Shown piece by piece: positions 9,055 to 17,867 of a stretch of DNA of 58,155 nt (positions within the stretch are counted from its first letter, which is position 1; every line of letters begins with the position of its first letter). Made by a program: the position numbers and the translations under genes. Below the pieces are notes generated by a model. That model made no database searches and had not been told where the DNA came from. It was given only the letters and a program-made list of their open reading frames with translations. Origin of the DNA: JAVBPA01 sp031549925 (GTDB taxonomy: Bacteria > Bacillota > Clostridia > Oscillospirales > CAG-272); contig JAVBPA010000067.1 in NCBI GenBank assembly GCA_031549925.1, positions 1-58,155 on the forward strand, in the 5' to 3' direction.

Positions 9055-10557
9055 ATGAAATTCAGTTTATTATTTGTAGCTCCTACAGGCGAAGAATTAT
9101 TCGATTTCAACAGTAATGATAAATCTAATTTAACATATGATTTATCAATAGACCGCGCAATCAACCGAGTCTGTCATGACAACCGCAGGACAGAATATTT
9201 TTTAAATGTAATACGTCATCCATTAAAAAAAATTGATGATATAATATACCGTCAGCAGATATTCGGTGATTTTATTGAAAATCCCGATTTATTTGACGAA
9301 CTTAAATTAATTTTTACACGTTATGACAAAATTAAAAACGATTGGATAGAACTGCGTTCTAATGCTTACCCCTCGGGCGGAGGAACTTCTAACAACGCGG
9401 AAGCTTTGCTCGATTATACCTTTTCTTCGTTAAAAGTTACGGCTATTTTCCCACGGACAATAATTTCATTTTATGAATCGATTTATACAGCTCTCAATAA
9501 TTATAAAATAAAAAGCGGGGGACTTTGCGCTGTAAGAGATTATTGCTTTGAAATGGGTAATAATAATTCCTTAAACGAAATAGCCAACATTTCTTCACTC
9601 TTTCAATATCATACGCCGGAAGATTACGATTTTGACATTCTCTGCGGTTTTGATGAAACACTCCAGCTTATAAGCTGTGATTTGTGTAAAATATCTGAAA
9701 GAAAGAAAAAGAAAAAGCTATTCGATTTTAAAAAGCCTATAGAAGATACTCCGACAGAAATCGGAACCGACAGAGAAGCATTTGACAGCGCGCGTTTTAT
9801 ATTAACAGAAGCGCTTTACCATATAGATGCTGCTTTGACCGCCGTTACCAATCACATATACAATACATTTTTCGGAATCTCACGTGAATTAATGTTTTAC
9901 GAAACATCAATCAAATGTTTTGAATATATATCGGAACTTGGAGTACCTCTTTGTATTCCTTCAATCCGTGCCCCTGAAGATGATATATTTGAAGTACGCT
10001 GTTTGCGTGATTTATTTACTATAACTGAAAAGCACAGTTGTAAAGCAGTTATGCCGAATGATGTTTCTTTTAATAAAGATGACGGAGGTTTACTTATCCG
10101 CGGAATGAATAATACCGGAAAAACAACTTATCTCCGATCTATCGGAACAGCGCAGCTATTTGCTCAAGCGGGACTACCGGTTTGTGCCAAAAGCGCTGAA
10201 ATCAGCATAAGAAACGCTGTTTTTACGCACTTCTCCGCCGCGGAAGAGGATTTTATCGTAGGTGATACATCCGGCAGGTTTGAGGGGGAAGTCCGCGACA
10301 TAGCAAATATATTAAACGCTATACAACCATATTCTTTGGTTCTCTTGAATGAAACTTTCCAAACAACTTCTTATTCTGAAGGTGCTTTGGGAATATACAA
10401 CATAATTACAATACTATCAAAAATTAATTCAAAATTTATTTTTGTCACCCATTTGTTAAAATTATTTGATATGTGCGCGGGAAGCGGAATAAAAATGCTC
10501 GAAACAACTTTTAGTGAAAATGATGCCGAACTCAGATATAAACTTCATGTAATATGA
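9055..10557 (+). CDS. MutS-like ATPase without mismatch-recognition domain (second of tandem pair)
   Basis: A 500-residue paralogue of the preceding gene. Its ATPase domain has Walker A GMNNTGKTTYLRS near residue 354 and a Walker B-like LVLLNETFQTTS near residue 433, with the same Asp-to-Asn change as its neighbour. The N-terminal helical region contains RNRIxxxR-like MutS core features (SIDRAINRVCHDNRRTEYF and YRQQIFGDF), and a basic KKKKK patch near residue 220 may be a flexible loop. No mismatch-recognition or endonuclease (Smr) domain is seen, so it is neither MutS1 nor MutS2. The two proteins may form a heterodimer, as eukaryotic MSH pairs do; that is inference from their adjacency and similarity. 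Confidence 0.8.
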   Translation: MKFSLLFVAPTGEELFDFNSNDKSNLTYDLSIDRAINRVCHDNRRTEYFLNVIRHPLKKIDDIIYRQQIFGDFIENPDLFDELKLIFTRYDKIKNDWIELRSNAYPSGGGTSNNAEALLDYTFSSLKVTAIFPRTIISFYESIYTALNNYKIKSGGLCAVRDYCFEMGNNNSLNEIANISSLFQYHTPEDYDFDILCGFDETLQLISCDLCKISERKKKKKLFDFKKPIEDTPTEIGTDREAFDSARFILTEALYHIDAALTAVTNHIYNTFFGISRELMFYETSIKCFEYISELGVPLCIPSIRAPEDDIFEVRCLRDLFTITEKHSCKAVMPNDVSFNKDDGGLLIRGMNNTGKTTYLRSIGTAQLFAQAGLPVCAKSAEISIRNAVFTHFSAAEEDFIVGDTSGRFEGEVRDIANILNAIQPYSLVLLNETFQTTSYSEGALGIYNIITILSKINSKFIFVTHLLKLFDMCAGSGIKMLETTFSENDAELRYKLHVI

Positions 10558-10616
10558 ATTTATCAAAAAAAATTATTATATATTTACAATTAATGAAATA
10601 CAGGCGGTAATATTGT

Positions 10617-12977
10617 ATGAATGCTAACCGTAACACCCTATTATTAAATCGTCCCGCATCATGGGCGGGAGATATGTGGCGAACTGCTCTTCCTTGCGGA
10701 GACGGTATTACCGGATGTTCTATGTACGGTGCAATAGCGGAAGAAAAAATTTTGATTAATAGATGCGATTTATGGCAAGGTGGATTTGTCGAAGACGAAC
10801 TCCCCGATCTTTCCTTATATCTTGCACAAATGCGTGAAAAAATAGACGAGGGAGATTATCTCAGCGCTAATAACATCATGTGTTCCGCTCTCGGCGGTTC
10901 AGGATACCATGAAGGACTTGCCGCTCCCATGCCTCTCGGAGCGCTTGAAATAAGGCACAAATGTAATGATGTCTTTTATAATTATCAGCGCGGGGTAAGA
11001 ATGGATCGCGGAGAAGTTTTCACTTCGTGGGAATCAGAAGGTATTCTTAACGAAAGAAAAATGTTCGTTTCTCTGTTCGACGGCTTTGTTTATATAAAAA
11101 TAAAAGGCGGAGGAGAATCTTATCGGTTCGGCCCTCATAATAACGGCGATAATCAATCCGAAGCTGCACTCCGCGATATATTACCTAAGGTTAAGACGGT
11201 TTTTAACCAAAATGATCAAACTTTTTGTTATACCGCTTCCGTTCGGGATTTGAATTACGGAACCGTTATAAAATTCATCGGTGAAATTGATTTATCTATA
11301 AATAGTGACGGATGGATCAATGTAATAAACTCATCTCCGGAAAAAGATTACATCATTATGCTGAAAACTTTTTGCGGGCAGAATCCTGTTGATAAATGTA
11401 ATAGCATAATAAACAAATTTAATTCATTTGAGTATACTAAAAACTTTTATAAAGAACGTTTCAAAATTCATCTGGATATATATTATTCAATTTGGAACAA
11501 AGTATCGATTAAATTATCATCAAAAGAAGAATGCAGTTTAAATAATGAAGCTCTTCTTGACATGGCATATACAAATTATGCTCCGAATGCTTTAATTGAA
11601 AAATTGTGGAGGTTCGGACGTTATTTATTCATATGCGGAACATCAGAAAAGGGGAATCCTTTCCCATTATACGGACTATGGCACGGAAGCTATAATATGA
11701 TGTGGTCGCAGAATGTCGGCAATGAAAATGTTCAAATGATTTATTGGCACGCCGCTGCAGGAGGTTTTTATTATTCCATAAAAGCTTTGATAAAATATTA
11801 CTGCTCAAAAATAAAAGGCTTTGAAAAAAATGCAAAAAAATTGTTCGGTTCAAACGGTATATATGTTCCGACATACACTGCTCCCGATTCATCAGGACCT
11901 ACGGTAAATGTTCCTGTCATCATGAACTGGATTTCCGGCGCGGGATGGATTTCTGCACATTTTTGGGAATACTATTTACACACGGGTGACTTTGATTTAT
12001 TGATATCTGATATACTTCCGTTTATGTATAAAACCGCTTTGTTTTATGAAAGTTATCTTGTATATGACAATGAAAATAAGGCTGTAATTTATCCCTCCGT
12101 TTCTCCTGAAAATACTCCAGGCAATTTTATGTCGGATGATTACAGAGAAAATATGGGTCATATATGTCCGGTGACAAAAAATGCCACGATGGATTTTGCG
12201 GTTATGAAGCAGCTTCTTACAAATTTAATAACTGCCTCAAAACTTGCTGATATCCCTGTTTATAACGATAAAATCGATACGTGGAATAAAATATTAAATT
12301 CGATACCGGAATATATGATAAATTCCGACGGTGCGATAAAAGAATGGATGACTCCTGATCTGACGGATAATTATAATCATCGTCATTTATCTCATATTTA
12401 TCCTCTGTTCCCGGGAGAAGAAATAAATCCGGACAGCCCTCCCGAATTGCTCGAAGCATTTTCCAAATCAGTATTTTTACGTCAGCTTCGCGGTCAATCC
12501 GGATGGGCTTTCGCTCATATGGCTAGTATATGGGCAAGGCTCGGAAAAGGAGAATCCGCACTTCACAGTATTGACATGATGTGTAAAAGCTGTTTGATAG
12601 ATAATTTTTTCACACTTCATAACGATTGGCGCCACATGGGAGCAAGTCTTGATTTAGGACCTACCGCTCCGGTTCAGCTTGACGCATTAATGGGTACGGT
12701 AAACGCTGTTCAAGAAATGTGTATGCGTTATTCTAATAATTGTTTGTTTATTCTCCCCTCTTTTCCGATTAAAAATAAACTAAATGATAATTCCGAAAGA
12801 ATAAATGACATAAAAATTAAAGGTCTTCGTTTCCCCGGTGGATATGTAAATATAAAATATAAAAAAGGAAACGCTAAAGTTAAAATTTTTGCTGAAAGAG
12901 ATGTTTCTCTAAAAATCTTTTTGTTTGATTCATCATATAACATAAATTTGAAAAATGGAGAAATATATATAATATAA
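10617..12977 (+). CDS. Glycoside hydrolase family 95 (alpha-L-fucosidase/galactosidase type)
   Basis: A 786-residue enzyme. The N-terminal beta domain begins with the GH95 signature: PASWAGDMWRTALPCGDG, then an ILINRCDLWQGG stretch that replaces the usual LNExxLWxGG. The (alpha/alpha)6 barrel carries WSQNVGNENVQMIYW and HRHLSHIYPLFPGEE, the latter matching the conserved HRHxSHLYxxxPG of the family. Characterised members invert alpha-1,2-fucosyl or related L-galactosyl linkages. There is no signal peptide, so the enzyme probably acts on imported oligosaccharides. It follows the MutS-like pair by 59 bp and ends 40 bp before a bidirectional terminator. Substrate within the family is uncertain. 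Confidence 0.88.
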   Translation: MNANRNTLLLNRPASWAGDMWRTALPCGDGITGCSMYGAIAEEKILINRCDLWQGGFVEDELPDLSLYLAQMREKIDEGDYLSANNIMCSALGGSGYHEGLAAPMPLGALEIRHKCNDVFYNYQRGVRMDRGEVFTSWESEGILNERKMFVSLFDGFVYIKIKGGGESYRFGPHNNGDNQSEAALRDILPKVKTVFNQNDQTFCYTASVRDLNYGTVIKFIGEIDLSINSDGWINVINSSPEKDYIIMLKTFCGQNPVDKCNSIINKFNSFEYTKNFYKERFKIHLDIYYSIWNKVSIKLSSKEECSLNNEALLDMAYTNYAPNALIEKLWRFGRYLFICGTSEKGNPFPLYGLWHGSYNMMWSQNVGNENVQMIYWHAAAGGFYYSIKALIKYYCSKIKGFEKNAKKLFGSNGIYVPTYTAPDSSGPTVNVPVIMNWISGAGWISAHFWEYYLHTGDFDLLISDILPFMYKTALFYESYLVYDNENKAVIYPSVSPENTPGNFMSDDYRENMGHICPVTKNATMDFAVMKQLLTNLITASKLADIPVYNDKIDTWNKILNSIPEYMINSDGAIKEWMTPDLTDNYNHRHLSHIYPLFPGEEINPDSPPELLEAFSKSVFLRQLRGQSGWAFAHMASIWARLGKGESALHSIDMMCKSCLIDNFFTLHNDWRHMGASLDLGPTAPVQLDALMGTVNAVQEMCMRYSNNCLFILPSFPIKNKLNDNSERINDIKIKGLRFPGGYVNIKYKKGNAKVKIFAERDVSLKIFLFDSSYNINLKNGEIYII

Positions 12978-13016
12978 ATATAGAGAACTAATAATATAAA
13001 AATAATTAATAAAAAA

Positions 13017-13036
13017 GGACCCCCTAAAGGGGGTCC
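13017..13036. terminator. Strong bidirectional intrinsic terminator
   Basis: A perfect 8-bp stem GGACCCCC/GGGGGTCC with a TAAA loop, preceded by a run of As and followed by TTCTTTT. It separates the convergent GH95 and SLH protein genes and can serve both strands. Confidence 0.92.
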
Positions 13037-13071
13037 TTCTTTTGTTTTTAGGTTATATAAATTTATACCTA

Positions 13072-16000
13072 TTATGTGGGTTGTTGAGGAGTGAACGGGA
13101 GTACATAATATACTGAGAAATTCTCGTACATATATGTTCCTGAGAATGACTGATATTCAGTTCCTCTCCATGTAAATGCGAAGTTCTTCTGTCTTTCGCC
13201 TCTGCGGAATGCCGCTTCGTCGAGTATCGGATTTGCTTCATAATCTACATCTTGATTGAATATTATTTCAGAATTGAATGTACCAGCGTTGGTTTCTGTA
13301 TACCAGGTAATATCGGTAGTTCTGTAGTCAGCTCTTACTTCTGTTCCCAAAATTGACATTCCGGAAGGAGCTGTTATACCTGATGTTGAAAGCCAGTATG
13401 CTACGCCTCTGCCCCAGCTATTATATTTAACGCGATTCAATACTGTTCCGAATGTATTGTCATTTGCGAACATATTTTCATCGTCATCATATTGCTGGTC
13501 AAGACCAAGTGTAAATGTTGCCCAATCATCATTATCGTCATAACGTACGTCTACATCCCATGAAGGAGCCCATCTAACTCTACCTACAGAATTGTCTTTG
13601 TTATTAACGTCAACCCAGTTATCCCACATAGAAATGAATCTACGTTCGCCGGTTTCGAGTGATTCTACTAATATAGCGTAGTAGTATTCGTCATCTTCAA
13701 AGTCAAGTTCTGTTTCATAGGTACAGAAAGGAGAACTGCATTCGAAATCACGTTCTGAATTGATGAGAGTATCGATATCAAGTACAGCTTCGCCGTTAAC
13801 ATCAAATCTGAAGTTAACAGAATTTGACCACCAGCCTCTGCTTGTTAATATATCAAGATCATCTTCAAGAACTAAGAATCTAGCGCTTGTATTCCACCAT
13901 TCGTTGTGTGCGGAATCAAGATGGAACGGGAAGTAAGGAATTGCAAATACTGTAGCTCTGAAATCATCTTCATAATGAGCTGCAAACGGACCGCTAAGTG
14001 TGCTAGAACCAGTGCTTACTTTATTTGTTAAACCAAGATCAAGTAAGAAACGTCCTGTGTCCATTCTGCCGTCCTGACCGGGGGTATTGCGTCTTGCAAA
14101 CATATCAACATCATAGATTGCTGCGTTCAATCCTGAAAGGAGTGTAGGAACGTCTGTGAGTTGAACTGTGAGCCAGATTTTGTAAATTCTATTGTTGTAT
14201 TTCCACATTAAGTAATATGTTCCTATCGGAAGCTGATCAAGTCCGTCAAACATATTGCGTTTAATGCCTATAGCATATGTGGGTGTTCTTACTATTCTGG
14301 AACCGATTGTTACATTGTCAACAAGAGCTGTGAAGTTTGCTTCCCAGTTTGTAACTTCAACGCCTGCTGCTGTGTAAAGTCTCATCCATGTATCATACGT
14401 ATTTCTGTTTTCTGTCCACCATAAACCGCTATCAGCGTTGAATGAAGACATGTTCAGATATACTTCTTCATTTACTAAGAAGTAGTTAGCGTCAGCGCGT
14501 TCTGCAGCGCCGAGAGCTGTGAATACATTAGTTGTTGAATTAAATGTGTAAGGAGCGTACGGAGCTGTAGATTTGCCGTATTCGGATGTGCTTGTTGCAA
14601 CATCAAGAGCTAAAATAACTCTCTTTGCAGGAATCGGACCAGCGTAGAAGTATACGGGAACGTATGAGTATACAGTTCCTGCTGCTACTGTCTGATTGAT
14701 AAGCGCGCCGTCAGCGGGGTTAACTACAGGGTTTCCGCCTACGAGGTTATAAATTATTGTGTATGCGCTGTATTCTACATCAGGTAACCAGTTAGTGGAT
14801 ATTATGCTGTAGAAACGTGCTGCTTCAGAGAGGAGACCTTCCTGAATGTCTGCGCCTTGTGCTGTGAAGTCGATCTTTTCTTCTACATAGCCGTTGCTTA
14901 CTGTGTAGAAAGCTTGAGTATCGAGCATGAAGTTATAGCTTGTCTGAACAGTCATGAATCCGCCGTTTACCATGTCAATAACGTTGCCGTACTGCCATGT
15001 GTATCCGAGAAGTGTTCCTGTTGTTCCAAGATCGTTTGTGATTTTTGTTGCGGAAGCATTAGCCGGAACGTATATTACTGTATCGTACTGGTATGCTGTC
15101 CAAGCGTTTGTTAAATATGCGCCTGAGAAAGATCCGTCGTATACATATACAAATTTAGCTATATAACTTGCGTTAGGATCAAAGGAAGTGAACATAGCGC
15201 CATTGATATTGATCTTAGCGTTATCAACCGGAATACCTACTGCTGTGTAGAAAGTATCGTTTGATTTGTTATATACGATATAAAGTGTATCTTGTGCTGT
15301 TGCGAACTGAGCAAAAGATTTTCTTGTGCCGTAGTTCTTAACTGTTCCGTAATAGAAACGGTCTGTTGTGTTAGCTATACCGTTTTTGAAGTATATGCTG
15401 GGTGTTGCTGAATCAAATACTACTCCGCTCCAGTTGAAAGATTCATAGTTCGGAATAGTTCCATTGTATGCGAGGTAGCTGTATTCGTCTATTCTCTTTA
15501 TGTGCCAGAAGCCGAGAGCGTCTTTTGTTCCCTGGAACAATGTACCGGAAGCTATTCCGTCTGTTACGTTGCCAAGGCTTCCTGATTTTGCGTTAAGAAT
15601 ATACTGCTGATATGAATAACCGTCTATTGTAGCGATTGTTATGATGGAAGCTTTGTTTGACTGAGCATAAACAAGAGCTGTTGCATAACCGGCTGTTGTA
15701 AGACCTGTGAGGTTATCAAATACTATATATGTTGCGCTGTTAGCTGCGTCAAATACGCGAACTACTTTGCCGTCAACAAGTATGAAGTTAACCTGTTTGC
15801 CTATTAAGCTGTTGTTAACGCCTGTGAACTGAGCTTCTGTTCCCCAGAATGCAGGAACTGATATTGAATATGATGTTCCGCCTATTGTGATTGAACCTGT
15901 ACCTATTATTGTTGTTACAAGTCCTGTTGCATATTTGTATACTTCGTATACTGTCATATATTTCGAAAGCGGATCATATGAATAACGGATATATGAACCT

Positions 16001-17505
16001 GTGGGAGCTGCTATAGCTTTTCCGTCTGCATCAAAGAATTTAGCTACTCCGATGCCTGCTTTTGTCTGTGTGGAATATGTGTTTGAGTTAGCATCATATG
16101 ATAAGCTGCCGAATTCCTGATATGAGTATACTAATCTATCATATATGCCGTCGCCGTTATCGTCATATGCTACTGCTGTTGCATATGCATTGTATTTAAC
16201 GAGATCGTATGTGTTTGTTGTAAGTCTGTATTCGCTTACTGTTCCTGTGTACCATACGCCGCCTGCTGCGATAACTGCTGCGTTGTCAGCGAAAGGCTGA
16301 TATACGCCGTCAGAAAGTTTCTTTGCATAAGGATTAGCGTAAGTTCCTGTAACGTTGGGCAGATAGTAAGCAACTATATTGCCTTTGTCGTCAAGAACGT
16401 TGTAAGAAGAGTCAACTTTGAAATAACCTGTTTTGGAAGCTTGAGTTTCATTGTCAACATATACGAGTATTTCGTTTCTGTTGCCTTTGATTCCCTGTGC
16501 GTTGTAAAGTAATGAATACTTTGTAACTGCCTGATAATCTACACCGTCAAGTGTAAAGTTAGCAGAGGGAGCTGTTGCTGTTCCAGCGCCTTTGATTTCA
16601 GCCTGTGTAAATGTTTTGGATTCGTTAGCTATTACAAGGCCTAATGATTTGAAGTTATTTTTTGTTGTTACTTTGAAGGAAGAGCCTACATAATCATCGG
16701 GATTAGCGTCAGCAGCTATGAAAGCTGTTGCCGGGAGATGATATGTTACATAGTCATTGATTGTGCCGTCAGCGTTGAGAACGTTGAAGCTTACAAAACC
16801 TGTTTTAATAACTGATTCTGTTTCAATGATTTTGTAGTTGTTTGTTCCTGTGATAACAACTGTTGCCAAACCGAATACTGCTTCGGCATATGTTGTTCCG
16901 TCAGCGCCTACTGCAAATAATGCGTTGTAGAGTATCTGAGCGGTCTGAGCTCTTGTAAGAGCGTCTGTGTAAGCTATTCCGGAAAGTCCATCTTCGAGAC
17001 CAAGTGAGGTAGCCTTTGTGATGTATGACCACGGATAACCTTTATCCATTGCTGCGCCGCTGAAACCGAGAGCACGGCATGCCATTGTAAGAGCGTCCTG
17101 GTATGTAATGCCTTTATCGGGATCAAATGTTGTTGCGCTTGTACCAATGATTACGTCCTGTTTGAACGCGTAGCTGATAGCTCCGATAGCTTGGTCTACA
17201 TTAACATCTTTGAAGTTTGTGTAGTTTTCTTCGGATCTCCATACTGCTAAATAATCATCTGTTGTTACTTTGCCGGTTTCCATTTTTGCGATCCAGAGAG
17301 CCATATGCCATCTAAGAACTGCATCGTCCGGACCAAAGGAACCGTCTTCGTATCCCCAGATAACTCCGAGGTCGGAAAGCACATCAATTGCATCTGCATA
17401 ATCATAAACATCGTCAAAGGATTGAGCCGATGCTGTGAATGCGAAACAACCGACTACCATGAGCATGGTGAGTGTCATGGCAAGAAGTCTTTTCAGATTT
17501 CTCAT
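13072..17505 (-). CDS. SLH-domain surface (S-layer-like) protein
   Basis: A 1477-residue exported protein. The signal peptide spans about residues 1-27 with a basic start, a hydrophobic core and ASA before the likely cut; a VVGC within the core looks like a lipobox but hydrophobic residues continue after it. Three SLH repeats follow at about residues 29-75, 95-145 and 155-205 (for example YADAIDVLSDLGVIWGYEDG and ALTRAQTAQILYNALF); these bind secondary cell-wall polymers. The rest is a long Thr/Ala/Tyr-rich beta-type region without recognisable catalytic motifs, ending in an acidic, Trp-rich section. AAGGAG lies about 9 bases before the ATG. Size, leader and SLH anchor suggest an S-layer or other abundant wall protein. 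Confidence 0.85.
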   Translation of the reverse strand: MRNLKRLLAMTLTMLMVVGCFAFTASAQSFDDVYDYADAIDVLSDLGVIWGYEDGSFGPDDAVLRWHMALWIAKMETGKVTTDDYLAVWRSEENYTNFKDVNVDQAIGAISYAFKQDVIIGTSATTFDPDKGITYQDALTMACRALGFSGAAMDKGYPWSYITKATSLGLEDGLSGIAYTDALTRAQTAQILYNALFAVGADGTTYAEAVFGLATVVITGTNNYKIIETESVIKTGFVSFNVLNADGTINDYVTYHLPATAFIAADANPDDYVGSSFKVTTKNNFKSLGLVIANESKTFTQAEIKGAGTATAPSANFTLDGVDYQAVTKYSLLYNAQGIKGNRNEILVYVDNETQASKTGYFKVDSSYNVLDDKGNIVAYYLPNVTGTYANPYAKKLSDGVYQPFADNAAVIAAGGVWYTGTVSEYRLTTNTYDLVKYNAYATAVAYDDNGDGIYDRLVYSYQEFGSLSYDANSNTYSTQTKAGIGVAKFFDADGKAIAAPTGSYIRYSYDPLSKYMTVYEVYKYATGLVTTIIGTGSITIGGTSYSISVPAFWGTEAQFTGVNNSLIGKQVNFILVDGKVVRVFDAANSATYIVFDNLTGLTTAGYATALVYAQSNKASIITIATIDGYSYQQYILNAKSGSLGNVTDGIASGTLFQGTKDALGFWHIKRIDEYSYLAYNGTIPNYESFNWSGVVFDSATPSIYFKNGIANTTDRFYYGTVKNYGTRKSFAQFATAQDTLYIVYNKSNDTFYTAVGIPVDNAKININGAMFTSFDPNASYIAKFVYVYDGSFSGAYLTNAWTAYQYDTVIYVPANASATKITNDLGTTGTLLGYTWQYGNVIDMVNGGFMTVQTSYNFMLDTQAFYTVSNGYVEEKIDFTAQGADIQEGLLSEAARFYSIISTNWLPDVEYSAYTIIYNLVGGNPVVNPADGALINQTVAAGTVYSYVPVYFYAGPIPAKRVILALDVATSTSEYGKSTAPYAPYTFNSTTNVFTALGAAERADANYFLVNEEVYLNMSSFNADSGLWWTENRNTYDTWMRLYTAAGVEVTNWEANFTALVDNVTIGSRIVRTPTYAIGIKRNMFDGLDQLPIGTYYLMWKYNNRIYKIWLTVQLTDVPTLLSGLNAAIYDVDMFARRNTPGQDGRMDTGRFLLDLGLTNKVSTGSSTLSGPFAAHYEDDFRATVFAIPYFPFHLDSAHNEWWNTSARFLVLEDDLDILTSRGWWSNSVNFRFDVNGEAVLDIDTLINSERDFECSSPFCTYETELDFEDDEYYYAILVESLETGERRFISMWDNWVDVNNKDNSVGRVRWAPSWDVDVRYDDNDDWATFTLGLDQQYDDDENMFANDNTFGTVLNRVKYNSWGRGVAYWLSTSGITAPSGMSILGTEVRADYRTTDITWYTETNAGTFNSEIIFNQDVDYEANPILDEAAFRRGERQKNFAFTWRGTEYQSFSGTYMYENFSVYYVLPFTPQQPT

Positions 17506-17633
17506 GCGTTAGTTTCTCCTTAAAATAAAAAATTATAATTTTTACAGGTCGTTATTTCCTATCCCTGTTCAGTTTTTCCTCGTCCGGCTGCTCCTCGCAC
17601 CCCTCACTGTGTCCGGTCAACCATTTGGGGATA

Positions 17634-17651
17634 ACTATTCCATGGTATAGT
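17634..17651. repeat. 18-bp palindrome in the S-layer gene leader
   Basis: ACTATTCCATGGTATAGT is palindromic apart from one mismatched pair. It starts about 10 bases downstream of the predicted transcription start of the SLH gene, so it could be an operator or a 5'-end mRNA hairpin. Confidence 0.55.
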
Positions 17652-17667
17652 ATGCGCCTGTGCCTAT

Positions 17668-17696
17668 ATAATACCATGTTTATTTTTTTTTTTCAA
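17668..17696 (-). promoter_or_regulatory. Predicted sigma-A promoter of the SLH protein gene
   Basis: On the minus strand TTGAAA (17696-17691), a 17-base A-rich spacer, and TATTAT (17673-17668). Transcription would start near 17661, giving a leader of about 155 bases before the ATG at 17505. The leader contains a GC-richer middle part and ends with an AT-rich stretch just before the AAGGAG site. Long leaders are common on abundant S-layer transcripts. Confidence 0.7.
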
Positions 17697-17778
17697 TATA
17701 TTCGATGATTATGTAATTTTATTGTAATATTAAAAAAATATAAAATATTTTTAATAATTAAAAATACGAGGGATGCTT

Positions 17779-17799
17779 GTTACTTTTTAAAAAAGTAAC
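17779..17799. repeat. Perfect hairpin GTTACTTTTT/AAAAAGTAAC downstream of the GH78 gene
   Basis: A 10-bp inverted repeat with a one-base centre lies 69 bases after the stop of the rhamnosidase gene. A less perfect stem (GTTC..GCAT / ATGC..GAAC) lies between it and the gene at about 17810-17845. Together they likely form the 3' end of the GH78 transcript. The same TTACTTTTT core recurs in the terminator at 19653-19695. Confidence 0.5.
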
Positions 17800-17867
17800 C
17801 AAAATATTCGAAAGAGTTCCGGCATAATTACAATGCTAGAACCCTTTTACGATATATATTTGTTGTG

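Noticed and set aside
14857..15166. Plus-strand open frames inside the SLH protein gene
   Set aside because: They are antisense to a large gene with a clear signal peptide and SLH repeats, and show no motif.
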